Source of the DNA: Novosphingobium organovorum
GTDB taxonomy: Bacteria > Pseudomonadota > Alphaproteobacteria > Sphingomonadales > Sphingomonadaceae
DNA length: 35,584 bases
Reading direction: 5' to 3'
NCBI RefSeq assembly: GCF_022832435.1
Contig: NZ_JALHLF010000032.1
Span: forward strand, 1-35,584
Shown here: positions 9,368 through 18,509 of the stretch, in pieces
Position numbering within the stretch: the first letter of the stretch is position 1
How the letters are laid out: the number at the start of each line of letters is the position of its first letter
The notes under the pieces: model-generated
Told to the model about the DNA's origin: nothing
The model's database searches: none
Seen by the model: the letters and a program-made list of their open reading frames with translations, nothing else
Program-made: the position numbers and the translations under genes

Positions 9368-10569
9368 TTTCCACTCCAGATGCGCGCATGGAGCGGGTTG
9401 AAGCCCATGCGGTAGACAAGATCGGCCGGGCGCTCGATGTCCCAGATGGCAAGATCGCAGGCCTTGCCCGGCGCCAGCGTGCCGACGCGGTGCGCCAGGC
9501 CCAGCGCGCGCGCGGCGTTGCGGGTGACGGCGGCGAGGCATTCGGGCACGGTCAGGCGAAACAGCGTCGCGCCCATGTTCAGAGTGAGCAGCAGCGAGGT
9601 CAGCGGCGAGGTGCCGGGGTTGCAGTCGGTCGCCAGCGCAATGGGAACGCCTGCGACGCGCAAGGCCTCGACCGGCGGAAGCTTGGTTTCGCGGCAGAAG
9701 TAGAACGCGCCCGGTAGCAGCGTGGCGACGGTGCCGCTTTGCGCCATGGCGGCAATGCCCGCTTTGTCGAGATGTTCGAGGTGATCGGCCGAGAGCGCGC
9801 CGTGGCGCGCGGCGAGCGCGGCGCCGTGGAGGTTGGAAAGCTGCTCGGCATGGAGCTTGACCGGCAGGCTGTGGCGTGCGGCGGCTTCGAACACGCGCGC
9901 GGTCTGTTCGAGTGAGAATCCGATCCCTTCGCAGAACGCATCGACCGCGTCGGCCAGCCCTTCCTCGGCAACACGCGGGAGCATCTGGTCGCACACCAGA
10001 TCGATATAGCCATCGGCGTCCCCTGTGTATTCGGGCGGGAGCGCGTGCGCGCCCAGGAACGTGGTGGTGACGCGCACGCCGCGCGCCGCACCAAGGCGGC
10101 GGGCGGCGCGCAGCAGCGCCACTTCGCTCTCAAGGTCGAGCCCGTAGCCCGACTTGATCTCGATCGTGGTCACCCCTTCGGCGATCAACGCGTCGAGCCG
10201 GGGCCGCGCTGCGGCGACGAGTTCGTCCTCGCTCGCCGCGCGGGTCGCCTTCATGGTCGAGACGATGCCGCCATCGGCACGCGCGATGTCCTCGTAGCTG
10301 GCACCCGCCAGCCGCATCTCGAACTCACCCGAGCGGTTGCCGCCGAAGACGAGGTGCGTGTGGCAATCGATCAGGCCCGGCGTGATCCAGCGCCCGTCGC
10401 AATCGGTCTGCGTGGTCGCGGTGAAGGCCGGGGCGTCGGCGGCAGGCCCTGCGTAGACGATCAAGCCTTCGCGGGCGGCGATCAGGCCGTCCTCGACGAG
10501 GCCAAGGCCACCTTCCTGTCCGGCCATCGTGGCCAGCCGTGCGTTGGTCCAGAGCGTATCGCAGTGCAT
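9364..10569 (-). CDS. hutI: Imidazolonepropionase
   Basis: Third enzyme of the pathway: hydrolyses 4-imidazolone-5-propionate to N-formimino-L-glutamate. It belongs to the metal-dependent amidohydrolase superfamily, with metal-binding HxH ([10 protein letters not shown], His70 and His72), later KLHAEQLSN and a His-rich SADHLEHL, and [11 protein letters not shown] near the end of the barrel. 401 aa from the ATG at 10569. The open frame extends much further upstream, but that sequence is antisense to hutF and is not family-like. It is the first gene of hutIHGUD and is transcribed away from hutF across a 102-nt intergenic segment carrying the HutC-type operator. Confidence 0.96.
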   Translation of the reverse strand: MHCDTLWTNARLATMAGQEGGLGLVEDGLIAAREGLIVYAGPAADAPAFTATTQTDCDGRWITPGLIDCHTHLVFGGNRSGEFEMRLAGASYEDIARADGGIVSTMKATRAASEDELVAAARPRLDALIAEGVTTIEIKSGYGLDLESEVALLRAARRLGAARGVRVTTTFLGAHALPPEYTGDADGYIDLVCDQMLPRVAEEGLADAVDAFCEGIGFSLEQTARVFEAAARHSLPVKLHAEQLSNLHGAALAARHGALSADHLEHLDKAGIAAMAQSGTVATLLPGAFYFCRETKLPPVEALRVAGVPIALATDCNPGTSPLTSLLLTLNMGATLFRLTVPECLAAVTRNAARALGLAHRVGTLAPGKACDLAIWDIERPADLVYRMGFNPLHARIWSGK

Positions 10570-10633
10570 GGTCGAATCCTGTGGCGGCGGGGGTTCGTCG
10601 GGTGCAGACAAAAGATTGCACCGATCGCTTTTA

Positions 10634-10646
10634 ATGTATAGACATA
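10634..10646. promoter_or_regulatory. Putative HutC operator between hutI and hutF
   Basis: ATGTATAGACATA is an imperfect palindrome (ATGT-nTAn-ACAT) centred in the hutI/hutF divergent promoter region. GntR/HutC-family repressors bind short A/T-rich palindromes of the type TGTATnnACA, and hutC is encoded by the same locus. A TTGCAC at 10616-10621 just beside it could be a -35 element toward hutF. The core TGTATAGACAT recurs, on the opposite strand, upstream of the receptor gene that starts at 18177. Confidence 0.7.
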
Positions 10647-10671
10647 AAATGCAGCCGAGAGGAGCTATCCG

Positions 10672-12066
10672 ATGCCCGACGTTCCCGCCCGCGCCGAAAC
10701 CGGCCTGTTCTTCGATTCCGCGCTGCTTCCCGGCGGCTGGGCGCGCGATGTGCGCGTGGGCATCGTGGATGGAAAGATTGCCTCGGTCGCGGTGGAGGCC
10801 CGCGCGCAGGACCGCGACGAGCGCCACGCGATCGCGCTGCCGGGCATGCCCAACCTGCACAGCCACGCCTTCCAGCGCGGGATGGCAGGGCTGGCCGAAT
10901 GGCGCGGGGACACGGCCGACAGCTTCTGGACCTGGCGCGAGATCATGTACCGTTTCGTGCGTACGATGACCCCTGAGGACGTGCGCGCGATCGCCGCGAT
11001 GGCTATGGTCGAGATGCTCGAGACCGGGTTCACGCGGCTCGGCGAATTTCATTACCTGCACCACGCGCCCGACGGCACGCCTTACGCCAACCGGGCGCAG
11101 ATGGCCGGTGCGCTTGCCGAGGCCGCGCGCGCGAGCGGGATCGGGCTGACGCTGCTGCCGGTGTTCTACGCGCATTCGGGTTTTGGAGGGCAGGCGCCGG
11201 GCGAGGGCCAGCGGCGCTTTCTGCACGACATCGAGGGCTTTGCGCGCACGCTGGAAGAAAGCCGCGCCGCGCTGGCGGACCTGCCCGACGCGGTGCTCGG
11301 CCTGGCGCCGCATTCGCTGCGCGCGGTCACGCCCGAAGAATTGCACGCGCTGGAGGGCCTCGCCGGTTCCGGGCCGATCCACATCCATAGCGCCGAACAG
11401 CGGCGCGAGGTGGACGATTGCCTTGCGTGGAGTGGAGCACGGCCGGTCGAGTGGCTGCTCGCCAACGCCAATGTCGACGCGCGCTGGTGCCTCGTCCACG
11501 CCACGCACATGACCGGCGCCGAGACCCGCGCGCTGGCGGCGAGCGGGGCGGTGGCAGGGCTGTGCCCGATCACCGAGGCGAACCTGGGCGATGGCCTGTT
11601 CCCCGCGCCCGCTTTCCTCGATGCGGGGGGACGCTTTGGCATCGGCAGCGATTCCAACGTGCGCATCGATGCGAGCGAGGAGCTGCGCCTGCTCGAATAC
11701 GGCCAGCGGCTGGGCGCTCAGGCGCGCAATGTCTGGGCGCGCGGTGCGGGCGAATCGAGCGGTGGGGCCTTGTGGCGCGGGGCGCTGGCTGGCGGGGCGC
11801 AGGCGCTGGGCGTTGCGCGGGGCGGCGTGGCGGCCGGGATCGCCTTGGGCAACAGCGCGGACATCCTCACGCTCGACGCGGACCACCCCGCGCTGGCGGC
11901 GCGGGCGGGTGACGCGCTGATCGATGGGTTTGTCTTTGCGGGCGGAAGCGGGGTACTCGATTGCGTCTGGCGCCACGGGGAAAAGGTGGTAGTCAAGGGA
12001 ATCCACCGGGACCGCCCGGCGATCAGGGAGCGCTTCATCTCGACTTTGCAAAGACTTCTCGCGTGA
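10672..12066 (+). CDS. hutF: Formimidoylglutamate deiminase
   Basis: Fourth enzyme of the five-step pathway: converts N-formimino-L-glutamate to N-formyl-L-glutamate and ammonia. Zinc-dependent amidohydrolase, 464 aa, normal length. The HxH metal motif is in [14 protein letters not shown] (His63, His65). Further ligand regions are [24 protein letters not shown] and [27 protein letters not shown] and [11 protein letters not shown] are characteristic of this subfamily. The ATG at 10672 has GAGGAG 7-8 nt upstream. It is divergent from hutI and overlaps hutC by 4 nt (GTGA), so the repressor is made from the same message. Confidence 0.96.
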   Translation: MPDVPARAETGLFFDSALLPGGWARDVRVGIVDGKIASVAVEARAQDRDERHAIALPGMPNLHSHAFQRGMAGLAEWRGDTADSFWTWREIMYRFVRTMTPEDVRAIAAMAMVEMLETGFTRLGEFHYLHHAPDGTPYANRAQMAGALAEAARASGIGLTLLPVFYAHSGFGGQAPGEGQRRFLHDIEGFARTLEESRAALADLPDAVLGLAPHSLRAVTPEELHALEGLAGSGPIHIHSAEQRREVDDCLAWSGARPVEWLLANANVDARWCLVHATHMTGAETRALAASGAVAGLCPITEANLGDGLFPAPAFLDAGGRFGIGSDSNVRIDASEELRLLEYGQRLGAQARNVWARGAGESSGGALWRGALAGGAQALGVARGGVAAGIALGNSADILTLDADHPALAARAGDALIDGFVFAGGSGVLDCVWRHGEKVVVKGIHRDRPAIRERFISTLQRLLA

Positions 12067-12785
12067 AGCCACCGCTGCACGAACGCATTCGTTCGGACTT
12101 CGAAACGCGTATCCTGTCCGGCGAGCTGGAGCCCGGCCAGCGCCTGCCGATCGAACAGGAACTCATGGTCGCCTACGACTGTTCGCGCATGACCGTGAAC
12201 AAGGCGTTCTCCGCCTTGGCGCAGGCCGGGCTGATCGACCGGCGCAAGCGTGCCGGCACTTTCGTGGCGCGTCCCAAGGTCCATTCGATGGTGCTCGACG
12301 TGCCCGATCTGGCCGAGGAAGTGCGCGGGCGCGGGCAGGCCTATGCCTATCGCCAGCTGCACCGCGCGCTGCGCGCGCCCGAGCCCGAACGCGCCGAGGA
12401 GGCGATGCTCGCGGCCTGCGGTGAGCTGGTCCAGGTCGATGGTCTGCACTGCGCCGACGCGGTGCCCTTCGCCTTCGAGTACCGCCTGGTCAGCGCGCGC
12501 GCGGTGCCCGATTTCGCCAGGGCCGATTTTGCGCAGGACCCGCCGGGTACCTGGCTTCTGCAGCACGTGCCCTGGACCGAAGCGGAAAACCGCATCAGCG
12601 CGGTGGGGGCAAGCGCGGGCGAGGCGGCGCATCTACTGGTCGAGCCGGGCACGCCGTGCCTGTGCGTCGAGCGCAGCACCTGGCGCGGATCGGAGCGGAT
12701 TACTTACGTGCGCCAGGTGTTTCTGGGCGAGGCTTACGATCTGGTCGCCCGCTTCGGCTCGGCCGGACCGGGCGAGGCGGCCTAG
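12063..12785 (+). CDS. hutC: Histidine utilisation repressor, GntR/HutC family
   Basis: Transcriptional repressor of hut genes that is normally released by urocanate. Residues 1-70 form a GntR winged helix-turn-helix ([48 protein letters not shown]). Residues about 85-235 form a UTRA ligand domain ([35 protein letters not shown]). 240 aa, typical. The frame is open from 11961, but the GTG at 12063 overlaps the hutF stop as GTGA and gives the standard N-terminus, so it is the likely start. Likely targets in this window are the palindromes at 10634-10646 and 18265-18277. Confidence 0.94.
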   Translation: MKPPLHERIRSDFETRILSGELEPGQRLPIEQELMVAYDCSRMTVNKAFSALAQAGLIDRRKRAGTFVARPKVHSMVLDVPDLAEEVRGRGQAYAYRQLHRALRAPEPERAEEAMLAACGELVQVDGLHCADAVPFAFEYRLVSARAVPDFARADFAQDPPGTWLLQHVPWTEAENRISAVGASAGEAAHLLVEPGTPCLCVERSTWRGSERITYVRQVFLGEAYDLVARFGSAGPGEAA

Positions 12786-12890
12786 GGCGCGCGGACAAAT
12801 TGGAGCGGCCGGTTTCGCTCCCGTTGCGGACGTTCACCGACAGGCGTACCTTGCCACCTCTGAGCGAGGGAAAAGTGTCGGGAGGATCTT

Positions 12891-13085
12891 ATGAATACCG
12901 CGATCCGGCTGCTAGTTCTCATTCCCACAGCGGCCATTTGTGCGCTCCTTGCGTTTCTCAGCTTGGGGTTTGGAGGCCTAAATGTCGCGTCGCTGACGTT
13001 GGCCATTGTGCTTGCCATCACGCCATTTGGACTGATCGCATGGACGGTAGCTGACCATCGCAAGAGAGCCCGACGCGGCAGCTAA
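12891..13085 (+). CDS. Small two-helix membrane protein
   Basis: A 64-aa open frame with a strong GGAGG six nucleotides before its ATG. The translation has two hydrophobic stretches (LLVLIPTAAICALLAFLSLGF at about residues 7-27, and a second at about 33-51) and ends in a basic cytoplasmic-type tail (DHRKRARRGS). It does not match a family I know. Its base composition is less GC-rich than its neighbours, and it sits alone between hutC and the terminator at about 13165. Function unknown. The strong ribosome binding site and coherent membrane topology favour a real gene. Confidence 0.55.
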   Translation: MNTAIRLLVLIPTAAICALLAFLSLGFGGLNVASLTLAIVLAITPFGLIAWTVADHRKRARRGS

Positions 13086-13164
13086 CCATCCCAATCGGCG
13101 ATCAGGGCGGCATGAAATTTGTCCACGTCACCTAGCGGTTCAAGGCGCGATTGCGAAAACAAGA

Positions 13165-13206
13165 AGGGGGACGCCGGCCGATGCCGACGCCCCCCTTTTT
13201 GCAAGG
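13165..13206. terminator. Bidirectional rho-independent terminator
   Basis: A GGGGGACGCCGGC arm, a short loop and a GCCGACGCCCCCC arm form a GC-rich hairpin with one bulge. It is followed on the plus strand by TTTTT and on the minus strand by a T-rich TTCTTGTTTT. It lies between the plus-strand small membrane protein gene and the end of the minus-strand peptidase gene, so it can serve both. Confidence 0.8.
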
Positions 13207-13223
13207 CCATTGCGGTGCGGTTC

Positions 13224-15851
13224 TCAGTGCGGGTAGAGCGCGTTGAAGAACAGCTTGTAGGCGCCGTGCGACTGGCCGCGCCACTGCGGGCGGAAGCCGT
13301 AGAGCACGACCTTGCCCTTGCCGTAGTTGACCTCGAGCGCGGCGATCTTGCCTTCGATCGCCTCGGGGTGGAGGATCACGCCGCTCAGCAGCGGGTTCTC
13401 GTCCTTGGGCCAGGTGGCAAGGATGGTGCCTTCGAAGCCCGGCTTGGTGGCAAAGGCCGGCCCCTTCTCGAACATCACCGCAGGAGAGGTAGGCATGCCG
13501 CCGCTGATCGCGGTGCCCGGCGCCACGTTGACCTTGAGCAGCGCGCCCGAGCAGAAGAAGGTATCGCTGCCCACGTCCTTGAGGACATTGGTGACCGGCA
13601 GGTCGAACAGGTCGATCACCGCATCGGCCGAACCGTTGAGCGCAACCAGCGTGCCGCCGTTCTTCACGAAGTCCTTGAGGCTCTGCGCGCCCTTTTCGCC
13701 GATGCCGCCCGCGTAGGGGGCGGGCATCTGGCTGGGGCTGAAGCCGTCCATGAGCGTTGCCAGCGGGCCCTTGTACTTCGAGGTGAAGTTGCGCAGCGGG
13801 GTGGTCTGGCCCTTGGAATCGCCCGGCGGGTTGCCGATGTCGGGCAGGATTACGGTCTGGTACTGCGACAGGCCCTTCTGCACGTCCGCGTTGTGCACGC
13901 TGCCCGCGCCAAAGTCGTACTGTTCGAGCAGCCAGCGGGTCCAGCCCTCGTCGATGTTCGAGCCCCAGGGACGGTAGAGCGCGATCCTGGGCGCGGTAAC
14001 GGGCGCGCCGCCATCGCCCTTGGCCGCGGCGGTGACGACAAGCGCATACTTCGTGGCCAGCGCCTTCATCGCGGTTTCGGGGAGCCCCGAAAGCGATACC
14101 GTGTCCGCGTCCCAGTGTGCCTTCGCGCCCTTGGCAAGCGCGTCGTTGAGCGCGCGGTAGGCGTTGTTGACCTTGCGGCTGAAGGTGAAGGTGGCGCCCG
14201 TGCCGCTCAGCGTTCCGGCGGGCGCGCTCGCCTTGGTGATCGGGGCGAGTTCGCCGCGCGTCGCCGCGTCGAGCGGCTTGGCGACGCGTTCGACCGCGAC
14301 GTTCATCTGCATCGGCAGCGTCCAGCCGGTGACGTCGTAGGGCAGGTCGACCGGCTTTCCGGTGCCATCGAGAATGGCGTCGGGATAGGTCTGCTTCTCG
14401 AACATCTCGCGCGCGAAACCGGCAAACGGCTGGTCCATCGGCACGACCCAGCTGCCCGCCGGGTAGCTCTTGCCGCCCAGCGTGGTCTCGGCCTTTGTCT
14501 GGAGCACGGTCAGGCCCTGGCGGATCATCAGGTCGGCCAGCGAGGCGGCCTCGGGCATGTCGGGCTGTCCGGCGGGGATGACATAGGCGCCCGGACCCTC
14601 GCTCGCGGCCTGCGCGATCATGTCACGCCCGGCCTGGTAGCGGTTGTAGTTGAGCGTGGTGCGGTACTTGCTCGCGGTTTCGAGCACCGACATCGAGGCG
14701 GTCAGCATGTAGTCGACCGAATCCTTGAGATGCCATTCGCCGCCGCGCCAGGGGTGCGGGTACTGCACCAGGGCTTTCAGGTCCTGGTACGGCTTGGGGA
14801 AGTCCGAAACCTTGTAGGTCTTGGGGGTGGCGCTGTCGTGCGCGGTCTCGGTGAAGAACGAGATCGTGTTGCGGAACACGTGGATGTAATCGAGGAAGCC
14901 TGCGTACCAGTTGTCGAAGCGCGCCTCGGCGATCGCGCCGGGCTTCCCCTCGGTCTCCATGCGGGCCATGATGTTGGTGCCCACCGCGTTCGTCCAGATG
15001 CGCATGTAGGGGCTGATGTTCGAGGAGATCGGGTCGGCGAAAGGCGGCACCCAGATGCGCGCGGGGAAGGGCGCGGACTGGTGCTGCGAATACCAGATCA
15101 CCGGCGAATAGGTCTGCTCGGCGGCGTTGACGACCTGGCTTTCCTGCATGTTGAGCATGTAGCCGTCGCGGTTGTTGTCGTGCCCGACGTACTCCTGATA
15201 GAGCCAGGGGGTCTTGCTGGTTTCCCACGGCGTGCCGCGCTGCTTGCGGTACCAGTCGACGACCATGTCCTGCCCGTCGGGGTTGAGCGTGGGCCACAGC
15301 ACCAGCACTACGTTCCTGAGGATCGCGTCGACCTCGGGATCGTTCTTGGCCGAGAGCAGGTGGTAGGCAAGCGCGAGCGGGAGCTGGTGGTCGGAGACCT
15401 CGCTCGCGTGCATGCCGCCGTCGATGTGGACGATCGCCGGGATCTTGGCGGCAAGCGCCTTGGCCGCCGCATCGTCGAGCCCGGCGACATGGCCCAGGTC
15501 GTGGCCTGCCTTGCGGATGGCGTCGAAGTTGGCGAGGTTTTCCGGGCTCGAGATCACCGCATAGACGAAGGTGCGCCCCTGCGTGGTCTTGCCCGGCAGG
15601 GTGACCAGCTTGATGCGGTCCGAGGCCTTGGCGAGGGCCTGGAAGTAGCGCACCGAATCCTCGTAATTGGCAAGGTAGTAGTCCTCACCCACATCGTGGC
15701 CGAGGACCGAGCGCGGCGTCGGGATCGCGGCGTCGATCGTGCCGGTAACCGGCGAGGCGGCATCGGGCACTTGCGCGGGCGCGGGCACGCTGAGCCCTAG
15801 CGCGGTGGCCGCCAGAAGCGCGCCGATTGCGGTTGAAGTAACGGTTTTCAT
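13224..15851 (-). CDS. Secreted M14-family zinc metallocarboxypeptidase
   Basis: Exported peptidase (875 aa) of the M14 carboxypeptidase family. An N-terminal signal peptide (ATALGLSVPAPAQ, cleaved near residue 27) is followed by the catalytic domain. The zinc HxxE is at His148-Glu151 (DGGMHASE). NPDG is at 190-193, the HDNNRDGY substrate-binding motif at 224-231, a third zinc-type His at 257 (WYSQHQS) and a probable catalytic Glu335 (FFTETA). The C-terminal half looks like a glutamine-amidotransferase-like (DJ-1/PfpI) accessory domain (LKDFVKNGGTLVALNG), common in large bacterial M14 proteins. The gene starts 31 nt after the stop of the upstream TonB-dependent receptor and should be co-transcribed with it. 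A periplasmic or surface peptidase paired with a receptor suggests peptide scavenging. Given the hut-type operator upstream, histidine-containing peptides are plausible but unproven. Confidence 0.92.
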   Translation of the reverse strand: MKTVTSTAIGALLAATALGLSVPAPAQVPDAASPVTGTIDAAIPTPRSVLGHDVGEDYYLANYEDSVRYFQALAKASDRIKLVTLPGKTTQGRTFVYAVISSPENLANFDAIRKAGHDLGHVAGLDDAAAKALAAKIPAIVHIDGGMHASEVSDHQLPLALAYHLLSAKNDPEVDAILRNVVLVLWPTLNPDGQDMVVDWYRKQRGTPWETSKTPWLYQEYVGHDNNRDGYMLNMQESQVVNAAEQTYSPVIWYSQHQSAPFPARIWVPPFADPISSNISPYMRIWTNAVGTNIMARMETEGKPGAIAEARFDNWYAGFLDYIHVFRNTISFFTETAHDSATPKTYKVSDFPKPYQDLKALVQYPHPWRGGEWHLKDSVDYMLTASMSVLETASKYRTTLNYNRYQAGRDMIAQAASEGPGAYVIPAGQPDMPEAASLADLMIRQGLTVLQTKAETTLGGKSYPAGSWVVPMDQPFAGFAREMFEKQTYPDAILDGTGKPVDLPYDVTGWTLPMQMNVAVERVAKPLDAATRGELAPITKASAPAGTLSGTGATFTFSRKVNNAYRALNDALAKGAKAHWDADTVSLSGLPETAMKALATKYALVVTAAAKGDGGAPVTAPRIALYRPWGSNIDEGWTRWLLEQYDFGAGSVHNADVQKGLSQYQTVILPDIGNPPGDSKGQTTPLRNFTSKYKGPLATLMDGFSPSQMPAPYAGGIGEKGAQSLKDFVKNGGTLVALNGSADAVIDLFDLPVTNVLKDVGSDTFFCSGALLKVNVAPGTAISGGMPTSPAVMFEKGPAFATKPGFEGTILATWPKDENPLLSGVILHPEAIEGKIAALEVNYGKGKVVLYGFRPQWRGQSHGAYKLFFNALYPH

Positions 15852-15882
15852 GATGGAATTCTCCAGTCGGGACCGCTTCGCC

Positions 15883-18177
15883 TTAGAAGGCGTGGCGCAG
15901 GTTGATGCCGATCGTGCGCGGCGCGGCGGACGTCGCCGAGTAGCTGTTCGCGGTCGAGCTGCGGGCGGCGTAGTTGATCGCGGTGGCGTCGAAGATGTTG
16001 TTCACGAACAGATAGATGCCGGTGTCCGAAGCGGACAGTTCGACACCGATGCGCGCGTTGGCCATGGCGTAGTCGTCGATCTTGACGCGGTAGGCGTTGG
16101 TCGGGCGCAGCTCGGAATAGGACGAGCCGACGTAGTTGACGTCAAGCCGCGCGAAAAAATCGAGGCTGTCGCTCACCGGCTGGCGGTATTCCGCGCTCGC
16201 GGAACCCGAGAAGTGGGGGATGTAGGGCAGGCGGTCGCCCGCCTTGCCCGCCGCGACGACCACGTCGCTGACCTGATCCCTGGTCAGCTTGGCGTCGAGA
16301 TAGGTGCCCGAGAGATTGAGCGTGAGCCCTTGCAGGGGCTTCACGAAGGCTTCGGCCTCGAGCCCGCGGATGCGCGCGGCGCCCGCGTTCGACATGAAGC
16401 TGTAGGCCCCGTTGGTGGTGCGCCCGCGCACCTGGATGTTGTCCCAGTCGATCTGGTAGGCGGCCAGGTTCAGCGTCAGCAGGTTGTCGAGCAGGTTGAG
16501 CTTGGTGCCCACTTCGTAGTTCCACAAGCTGTCCGACTTGTAGGCGACCAGTTCGGAGGAAAGCCCGATGACCTGGTTCGCGCCGCCCGGACGGAACCCT
16601 TGCGAGGCGGTGGCGTAAACCATCACGTTCGCGTTGGGCTCCCACGCGGCGTTGAACTTGAGCAGCGAGCCGTCTTCCGAACTGTCGACCGAAGTCAGGC
16701 TGCTGGCCGAGGCGCCGATCAGTTCCCAGGCGATGTCGGTGTAGCCCGAGACGGTCTTCTTGTAGTCGAAATAGCGCAGGCCCGCGGTCAGGCTCACGGT
16801 CGAGACCGGGTGCCAGGTCGCTTCGCCGAACACCGCGAACTGGCGCAGCTTGTCGTAGATGTGGCGGCGGTAGATCAGCTCGTTGGGGAAGATGATCTGG
16901 CCCGAGACCGCATCGGCCAGCGCGTCCTCGGAGGTCACCGTGTTGTCGCGGTTCTGGTAGAAGCCGCCGATGGTCCAGTCGATCGCGCTTTCCCCGGTCG
17001 AGCTGACGCGCAGCTCCTGCGTGAAGTCGCGGGTCGAGCCGGGGTAGTAGATGGCGGCCGGCCCGAGGCTGTCGATATAGTCGTAATAGTCCGAAAGCTG
17101 CCCGCTCGAGCAGGCCGAACCGTCCGAATTGACGTAGCTGGCGCAGTCGTCGGTGTTGCGGTAGCTGGCGATGTAGTAGCTGTCGTCCGCCGCATAGGCC
17201 GACTTGCGGTGCTGGTAGCCGGTGATCGAGGTGATCGCCACCGGACCCAGTTCCCACACCGCGTTCGCGCTGTAGAGCTGCGACTTGTCGGTATAGGGCA
17301 GGATCACCTGCGCGGCCGACTTGTAGGTGCCGACTTCAGGGTTCCAGGTCGAGGAGACGGCGTCGGTGTTCTCGAACTGGCCGGTGAGGTCGAGCGTGAA
17401 GTTGCTGGTCGGCGTGAAGCGCAGCATCAGGCGCCCGCCGGTCGCCTTGTAGTCGTTGACGTTCTTCTTGTTGAGGTAGGTGTTGTCGATATAGCCGTCG
17501 AAGTCGCGGCGGTAGAGGATCGCGCGCGCGGCGAGCACGTCCTTGACGATCGGCACGTTGACCATTCCGTTGACGAAGTAGCCGAAGCCGCCGCCCTTGG
17601 TGGTCTGGACCTGGCCTTCGATCTTGCCTTCGTACTCCTGCGTGGGCTTGTTGTAGAGCACGCGGATCGCGCCGCCCATCGAACTGGCACCGTAGAGCGT
17701 GCCCTGGGGGCCGCGCAGAACCTCGATCCGGTCGACATCGAACAGGGTGAGGTCTGCGGTGCGCCCGGCCGCGTCGCTCGACACGCCCACCGAGCCGGTG
17801 ATCGGCACATCGTCGTAATAGACGCCCACCGTCGCCTCGCCCGAGGCGCGCACGCCGCGCAGCGAAACGCGGCGCTGCCCCGGCCCGCTGTCGGTGATGT
17901 TGAGGCCGGGCACGAACTTGGCGTAGTCGGTGATGTTGGTGACCCCTGCGTTGGTCAGCGTCTCGCCGGTCAGCGCGGTGATCGCCATGGGGGTGTCCTG
18001 CACGGTCGTGTCGCGGCGCAGCGCGGTCACGACGATCGCGTTGGCGCTGTCATCGCCCGAGGCGGGCTTTTCGCTCTGCGCCTGGGCAGGAGAGGCGAGC
18101 ACGCCGGCCAGCGCAATGGCCGCCGGACACAACGCCAGACGCGCGCGCGCGGTATCGATCGTGGAACGATAGGTCAT
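15883..18177 (-). CDS. TonB-dependent receptor upstream of the M14 peptidase
   Basis: Outer-membrane TonB-dependent transporter, 764 aa. A signal peptide (AAIALAGVLASPAQAQ) is followed by a TonB-box-like AIVVTALRRDTTVQDTP and a plug domain (SLRGVRASGEATVGVYYDD, IEVLRGPQGTLYGASSMGGAIR). A beta-barrel ends with LRHAF, the aromatic-terminal barrel signature. There is no STN domain, so it is not a FecI/FecR transducer. The ATG at 18177 has GGGAAG upstream. The putative hut operator lies about 90 nt before the start, and the M14 peptidase gene follows after 31 nt. I infer that it imports a small peptide or imidazole compound whose use requires the hut pathway; the ligand cannot be read from sequence. 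Confidence 0.93.
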   Translation of the reverse strand: MTYRSTIDTARARLALCPAAIALAGVLASPAQAQSEKPASGDDSANAIVVTALRRDTTVQDTPMAITALTGETLTNAGVTNITDYAKFVPGLNITDSGPGQRRVSLRGVRASGEATVGVYYDDVPITGSVGVSSDAAGRTADLTLFDVDRIEVLRGPQGTLYGASSMGGAIRVLYNKPTQEYEGKIEGQVQTTKGGGFGYFVNGMVNVPIVKDVLAARAILYRRDFDGYIDNTYLNKKNVNDYKATGGRLMLRFTPTSNFTLDLTGQFENTDAVSSTWNPEVGTYKSAAQVILPYTDKSQLYSANAVWELGPVAITSITGYQHRKSAYAADDSYYIASYRNTDDCASYVNSDGSACSSGQLSDYYDYIDSLGPAAIYYPGSTRDFTQELRVSSTGESAIDWTIGGFYQNRDNTVTSEDALADAVSGQIIFPNELIYRRHIYDKLRQFAVFGEATWHPVSTVSLTAGLRYFDYKKTVSGYTDIAWELIGASASSLTSVDSSEDGSLLKFNAAWEPNANVMVYATASQGFRPGGANQVIGLSSELVAYKSDSLWNYEVGTKLNLLDNLLTLNLAAYQIDWDNIQVRGRTTNGAYSFMSNAGAARIRGLEAEAFVKPLQGLTLNLSGTYLDAKLTRDQVSDVVVAAGKAGDRLPYIPHFSGSASAEYRQPVSDSLDFFARLDVNYVGSSYSELRPTNAYRVKIDDYAMANARIGVELSASDTGIYLFVNNIFDATAINYAARSSTANSYSATSAAPRTIGINLRHAF

Positions 18178-18264
18178 GGTCTTCCCTGTTTTCGATGTGG
18201 TTATTGGCCCCGAAACGCGAGGGTAGGCTGGCCTTTTTGCTCGCGATTCGAAAATTCCGGCATT

Positions 18265-18277
18265 AATGTCTATACAA
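18265..18277. promoter_or_regulatory. Putative second HutC operator, upstream of the receptor gene
   Basis: AATGTCTATACAA reads TTGTATAGACATT on the minus strand. It shares the 11-mer TGTATAGACAT exactly with the hutI/hutF operator. It lies about 90 nt upstream of the receptor start at 18177. A TTGTTG overlapping its left end on the minus strand could be a -35 element, which would place the repressor over the promoter. Confidence 0.65.
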
Positions 18278-18463
18278 CAATTTTATTGCTTACGGCGCCC
18301 TGTAAAGGAAAGACAAAATATTCGCACCTGCGAAAAAATTAAAATATTATCCGTGTTGCGAACATTTTTAGGGCGCGTGTCGAAAGGGCGTGCCCGTGTG
18401 CGGCGCGCGCCGGAGCGGGCTTGCCCGGTTCGTCCCCACGCGCGCGCGGCGCAAACGCAAAGA

Positions 18464-18491
18464 CGGCCGCGCGGCGTTCGCCACGCGGCCG
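18464..18491 (-). terminator. Probable terminator hairpin after the membrane-protein operon
   Basis: CGGCCGCG and CGCGGCCG form a perfect 8-bp stem around a 12-nt loop, beginning about 19 nt past the stop codon of the minus-strand gene ending at 18510. The following minus-strand bases are only moderately T-rich (TCTTTGCGTTTG), so termination efficiency is uncertain. Confidence 0.5.
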
Positions 18492-18509
18492 GTCCTCCTG
18501 CTTATCGGG

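Larger units (their letters stand above)
18178..18509. other. AT-rich intergenic regulatory region
   Basis: A 332-nt gap without a gene. It holds the hut-type palindrome at 18265-18277, then a notably AT-rich stretch (about 18280-18375) unlike its surroundings. In that stretch a short inverted repeat, TTCGCA-CC-TGCGAA (18321-18334), is flanked by A/T runs. The repeat could be an operator or a weak terminator read on the minus strand. The segment near 18464-18491 holds the terminator-like hairpin of the upstream operon. No open frame here looks real. Confidence 0.5.

Noticed and set aside
10570..12072. Upstream extension of hutI, making a much longer protein
   Set aside because: The extra residues are antisense to hutF; the family N-terminus begins at the ATG at 10569.
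13119..18342. Two very long plus-strand frames opposite the M14 peptidase and its receptor
   Set aside because: Long antisense frames are expected in GC-rich DNA. The translations are low-complexity Val/Arg/Gly/Asp-rich, and the peptidase and receptor motifs are on the minus strand.
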